Assembly: GCA_037577475.1 (NCBI GenBank)
Contig: JBAGJB010000137.1
Coordinates: 532,501-596,500 of the forward strand
Direction: 5' to 3'
Length of the DNA: 64,000 nt
Origin: Chaunax sp. Z400
Lineage: Eukaryota; Chordata; Actinopteri; Lophiiformes; Chaunacidae
Numbering within the stretch: position 1 is the first letter of the stretch; the number at the start of each line of letters is the position of its first letter. Below, one piece after another: positions 59,960 to 64,000 of this stretch. The notes beneath the pieces are model-generated. The model worked only from the letters and a program-made list of their open reading frames with translations, ran no database searches and was not told the origin of the DNA. A program made the translations under genes and the position numbers.

Positions 59960-62900
59960 AAAATCAATTTGTAGGTTTTGGGAGACAAACTCTCCCTGAG
60001 AGCTTTGTAGTAATTTCTTGGAAATCTTTGGGGGTTGAGAATGAGGGAGCGCATCATTACGTTTACATTACATATCAGATTTAGATGTAAATCATTGCTA
60101 ATGTTGATAAATGTTTAAAGTCGATCCTCTGTTGTACATGTGGGACGAGCTGAAGTTGGGTCATTAACCCTAAACCCACCTGAGATCTGGATATTTCTGC
60201 TGTGGCTGAATCTTCCACCTGGCCTCTGTAGAAGAAGTGGCCTAGCAACAGAACATGGTGTTAACAGTGTACACTGCCTCACTTCATCTGGTCTGCTCCT
60301 AAAGATGAAAACAAGAACACATACATACCTGATAGCCAACTATTAATGAAGAGAACACCAACTGTGATATTATACTTCAACCCACAGAGGGTAACTCCTC
60401 CCAAAGGAACAACAAACACATCATAATATGTTTAATCATTAGAGACGAATAGAGTGTAACCTGTTCTTTTACAGAAAGTTAACAAAGACACTAATACTTT
60501 GGCCCTCTAGCTGTTAAACTGTCCTGCTCTGTTCATTTTTCAACTCAGCTGAACACCTGGGAGATCGTAGGGAATATGTGTCCATCCGTTAGGTCCTCAC
60601 CATAGGACCATCAAAGGGTTGAAGGTTTGAACCAATAAGTTACCTTCTCAAACAAAGTTACTTTCTCATTCAGGTGCTGGTATTTATCACAGATTAATTG
60701 AACATAAATCAGTACTCAGTAGTACCAATGTACTTTGGTTGGTACCCTTAAAAGTACTGTACCCAACCAGCTCCTCTGGTGTCTGGTGGAGGAGTGTGTT
60801 TGTGTAGATTCTTAGTCTACACTAAGGTGGAGGAACAAACCCAAAAACATTTTGCTGTGATTCCTCTTTTGTTTCTCCCCTATCTAAATCTTATGAGAAG
60901 AAATTTTTCATTCCCTCCTAATAACATCTACAATAAGTAAAATAGCAGCCACTTCATGTATGGTCTTGTCTGCCAAATGTGTAAACTGCAGCACAGAGGC
61001 CAAAGAGGCTGCCTGTTTGGAAATGGATGAATCTGCAACCAGTGGTTGAATCTGAATGTATTATTACCTCCACTGATGAGGTGACAGACAATGAAAGCAA
61101 GAGATGAAAAACAAGGAGCGAGAGCTGACACAGGACAGAGCTTTAGACCCGCTCATACAGACAAGAGAGGAGAGGAAGAAAAGTCAGCAGCTCTAAATAC
61201 TTAAGGAGCCACAGCGGGGCGAGGAAGACAGACAGAGGAGACAACTGACCCATTGTCTTGTGGAGATACAACACCCAGTCGAGCAAAGCGGACAATCTCT
61301 GCAGCACAGGACTCAGCTCTGTGGCCTCTAACAGCTCCACAGCCTTCATCCTGTTCATTAGAAGTGTTGTCTCGTCTGAGAGCCGGAGAGGAAGTGGGGT
61401 ATGATATATCCAGTGAGTAAAACCTTAGTGTTTTCACACCATTTGCAACCCATCATCCTGGCAAAAAGAATGATGGCATTTTAGGCACGCTGAACTGAGG
61501 TGATTTTCATGTCATTCTGCTATTATTCTGCAAACACAGAGGTTATGGTTATTCTCCAACAGCTGAGGCATCTGTGTCCTTGGACACAAATTTTTCCCGT
61601 TCAATCAAAGTGTTTGATGACTCCTTACATAACGGCATTGCAGGCAGTATGTGCTTTTTTCTTGGGCGATTAGGAAAGTGATGCACAGTGCCTTTATGCA
61701 GTCAATACCCAGAAAGAAATGCCCATTGCTCAGCGTGAATTCAAGTCTACTCATGGCTTTCCACTGACTTTGTATGTCATTGCACTGTGCAAAACATCTG
61801 CATCGCATTTGGTTTGAATGCAGCGACATGGTAATTCCCAGTGGTGTAGCTGTCTACAACTGCAAAGCATAATTCAGGTTTATTACAGCTTGGCTATTAT
61901 TTCTATATTTTTAGTCATCATATATATGATCCTTTTTTGTTAATTACTCTATTACAAAAGTCAATAATGATCTTATAATTTTACAATTATGCAAAAATTA
62001 TTTGGTAATCATGGTAGGATGTATTCACATCAGGGTATTATTTCTGATTAATAACTCAAAAACTAATAAAACTGCTGTACTCCATACTCCATACTCCAAA
62101 CTCCATACTTTCTCAATTAATTAAGTCCATTATGAAGTGTTGACAGGGATTCTACAGTAAAAGAAAACCCTGAGAAACAGCTGCACAAGACACTTTTTGT
62201 TTTGCTTTTTGTTCTGTCTCTCCTTTGACTCATTATTCACAACAAAAATATTCATAACACAACATGAAAATGGTCCAATCAATGAGTCAGCTCATTTTAT
62301 TTTACCTTAGCGTGAAAGAGCTGACTCTACAGCCATGTCAGTCGCTCTGTGAGGCTGTTGGTGTATTAACATCAGTCCTGAGGGATGTGATCATTAGCAG
62401 ACAGCTTTAAGTACAGGTCTGAATGCAAGCAAGATGCGTTGGGGACGCATTTGGCGCATTTCCCTCTGCAGAGTTTACCTGAATGTGTCCTGTGACGCGT
62501 TATATCACTGCATACTTAAGTGTCCTCTGTGGGACCAGCAGACGCTGCAGCAACAGACATAACAGATTACATGCTGTCTGATATAGATGTAGTTTAAGGC
62601 AAATCTCTCTTTCCTGCCAGGGTAAGCAGCAGTTATTTAACACTAGGATTGAGCCAGGGACAAGTGTTCAGTAGGAATAATGAGCACCAGCATTAACAGA
62701 GAAAAATGTGTCAATGTCTATATTTGTGATTAAGAAAAATCCTCAGTTGTGTCCACATCCTTCTGTGTTCCTGTGTTGGCAGGAAAATGACTGCTTGTTA
62801 GAATACGCACACACTCACCATTGTCACAAGCAGCCACTCTGTCCAACAGCTCATGACTCTCCTCTCTTCTCTCTAAATGAGTTGCGTTGGCTCGCTTCGG

Positions 62901-64000
62901 CACGTTACACCTTGAACCCTCGCTGCCTCTACCTGTTAGATTTGGCACCTTTATACCTCAGCACCTCAATACCGTCGATCAGGGGAATGGCAAGAATACA
63001 GTCGCAAAGCTGAATGCATGTTTTCCCATATTGGCTCCTTAACTTTGTCTGTGTCTCTTTGCATTGATCAGCCAGCATCACAGTCTCAGATCATTTACAA
63101 AGTAGTAAGACCAGAGTATAGATCAACTTAAGCATATTAAATCTGCATCAAGGGAAGAGAGTGAAACTTAAATCTAAAGCTTAAAAATCTTTAACCAGTT
63201 TGGTGCAGTTGTGAAAATAGTTTTAATCTAATGAGCTTGTCATAAATGTGGCAATGTTCTAATTAGCATTAAAAGGCTGTCATCTTCAGTTCCAGTGGTT
63301 AAGTGTAGACTAAATGAGGGTTAGCAAAAGTTCAGGACACACTTAGGACTCATTTCATCCTGTCATTAACATCTCTCAGACATGCTCAGACTTTCTTGCT
63401 GTCATTGTCTGGGGCTGTCAACTGAGATATCAGCTGTTGTCATCAGCTGGTCACATCTGTCCAATAGCACAGAGACAATTTCATTGCTGACTCAACATCT
63501 TGCTGCTATTTTTATATATATATATATAATTCTCTCTGGATCTTTAGTTCATCAGTGTTGCTGTTATGCAGGCATCCGCTTCCCCATTACCAACCAGTTT
63601 TCACAGTCCCTCTTCATTATTTCTTCAGTCTCAGCAGAGTCATCAGCCACCACCACCGACAGGACCTGGACTCCATGAGGGGGACTTATCTGCCCTGAGC
63701 TGCTGATAAGAGCAGCTCATATTCAACTTTTGGTAAATCTATAAAATGTGCATAAAATGACAAATTACGCTAGTAGGGGATGGGGACATAAGAAGCACAG
63801 TGACTGGGACACACTTTAGCATCAGCAGAGCTGAGTGTTTGGATGCAGTCGATGGAAAACCCCACTAAACCGTGGAGAGTGCACGGCGCCAAAGCTGGGA
63901 GCTGTACTGGCTGGCAGACAGCACCCGATAGGCCGGTGCTGCTGCAGCCACAGAGCTGTTGTGTCATATCACAGTAAAACAGCTTGAGATTGGCTTGCCA
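59960..64000. other. No supported gene; possible long intron or 5' flank of the malate synthase-like gene
   Basis: The minus strand was examined for upstream malate synthase exons (for example the conserved NLMEDAATAEI-type segment just before the IWQW region). None was recognised. A TA microsatellite of about 18 bases is at 63511-63529, and 62065-62110 has a short run of 'ccatactc' repeats. Short reading frames here lack recognisable domains. Confidence 0.5.

Noticed and set aside
61143..61437. Possible upstream exon of the malate synthase-like gene
   Set aside because: The overlapping minus-strand frames do not resemble any malate synthase segment and lack convincing splice sites.

Overview
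The window reads as nuclear DNA of a ray-finned fish, probably an acanthomorph/percomorph. Multi-exon vertebrate genes with GT-AG introns are embedded in AT-rich sequence. The mobile-element mix is typical of teleosts: Tc1-like, PIF-Harbinger, DIRS, L2/CR1-type and L1-type LINEs, tRNA-derived SINEs and (CA)n arrays. No bacterial, viral or organellar genes were seen. Most short reading frames are intronic or repeat noise.

Layout. (1) 1-1900: the 3' end of a LINE and a (GAAT)n-tailed repeat. (2) 1937-18057, + strand: a complete 20-exon piwil1 (Ziwi/Hiwi) gene. Its exons sum to 2580 bases (859 codons plus stop), and the D-E-D-H catalytic set is intact. Its introns hold a SINE, a tandem duplication, a 47-bp minisatellite and a perfect palindrome. 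(3) 20221-21629, +: five exons from the middle of spdl1 (Spindly), without either end of the gene. (4) 24062-34248, +: sixteen exons from the C-terminal half of trappc11. The N-terminal half and the last exon(s) are missing, and there is splice-site damage and a frameshift. (5) 35.3-41.4 kb: an L2/CR1-type LINE and a Tc1-like transposon. (6) 41817-46534, +: naa15, the auxiliary subunit of the N-terminal acetyltransferase NatA. It lacks the first exon(s) and about 560 residues in the middle, where a 1-kb (GT)n/(CA)n array lies instead. (7) 48-52.5 kb: a SINE and a decayed PIF-Harbinger element. (8) 52.9-59.7 kb, - strand: the last two exons of a malate synthase-like gene ending in the peroxisomal signal SKL, with a 31-bp minisatellite just downstream. 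A 5.6-kb intron holds an L1-like LINE tail and a DIRS-type tyrosine-recombinase retrotransposon with its inverted ends and internal complementary region still readable. (9) 59.7-64.0 kb: no supported gene.

Only piwil1 is demonstrably complete. spdl1, trappc11 and naa15 keep introns, so they are not retrocopies, yet each lacks essential exons. The region therefore looks like a mosaic of decaying duplicated gene pieces around one intact germline gene. A segmental duplication, a B- or sex-chromosome-like region, or assembly gaps could each produce this, and the sequence alone cannot decide. Gene identities rest on remembered protein families, not on a database search.
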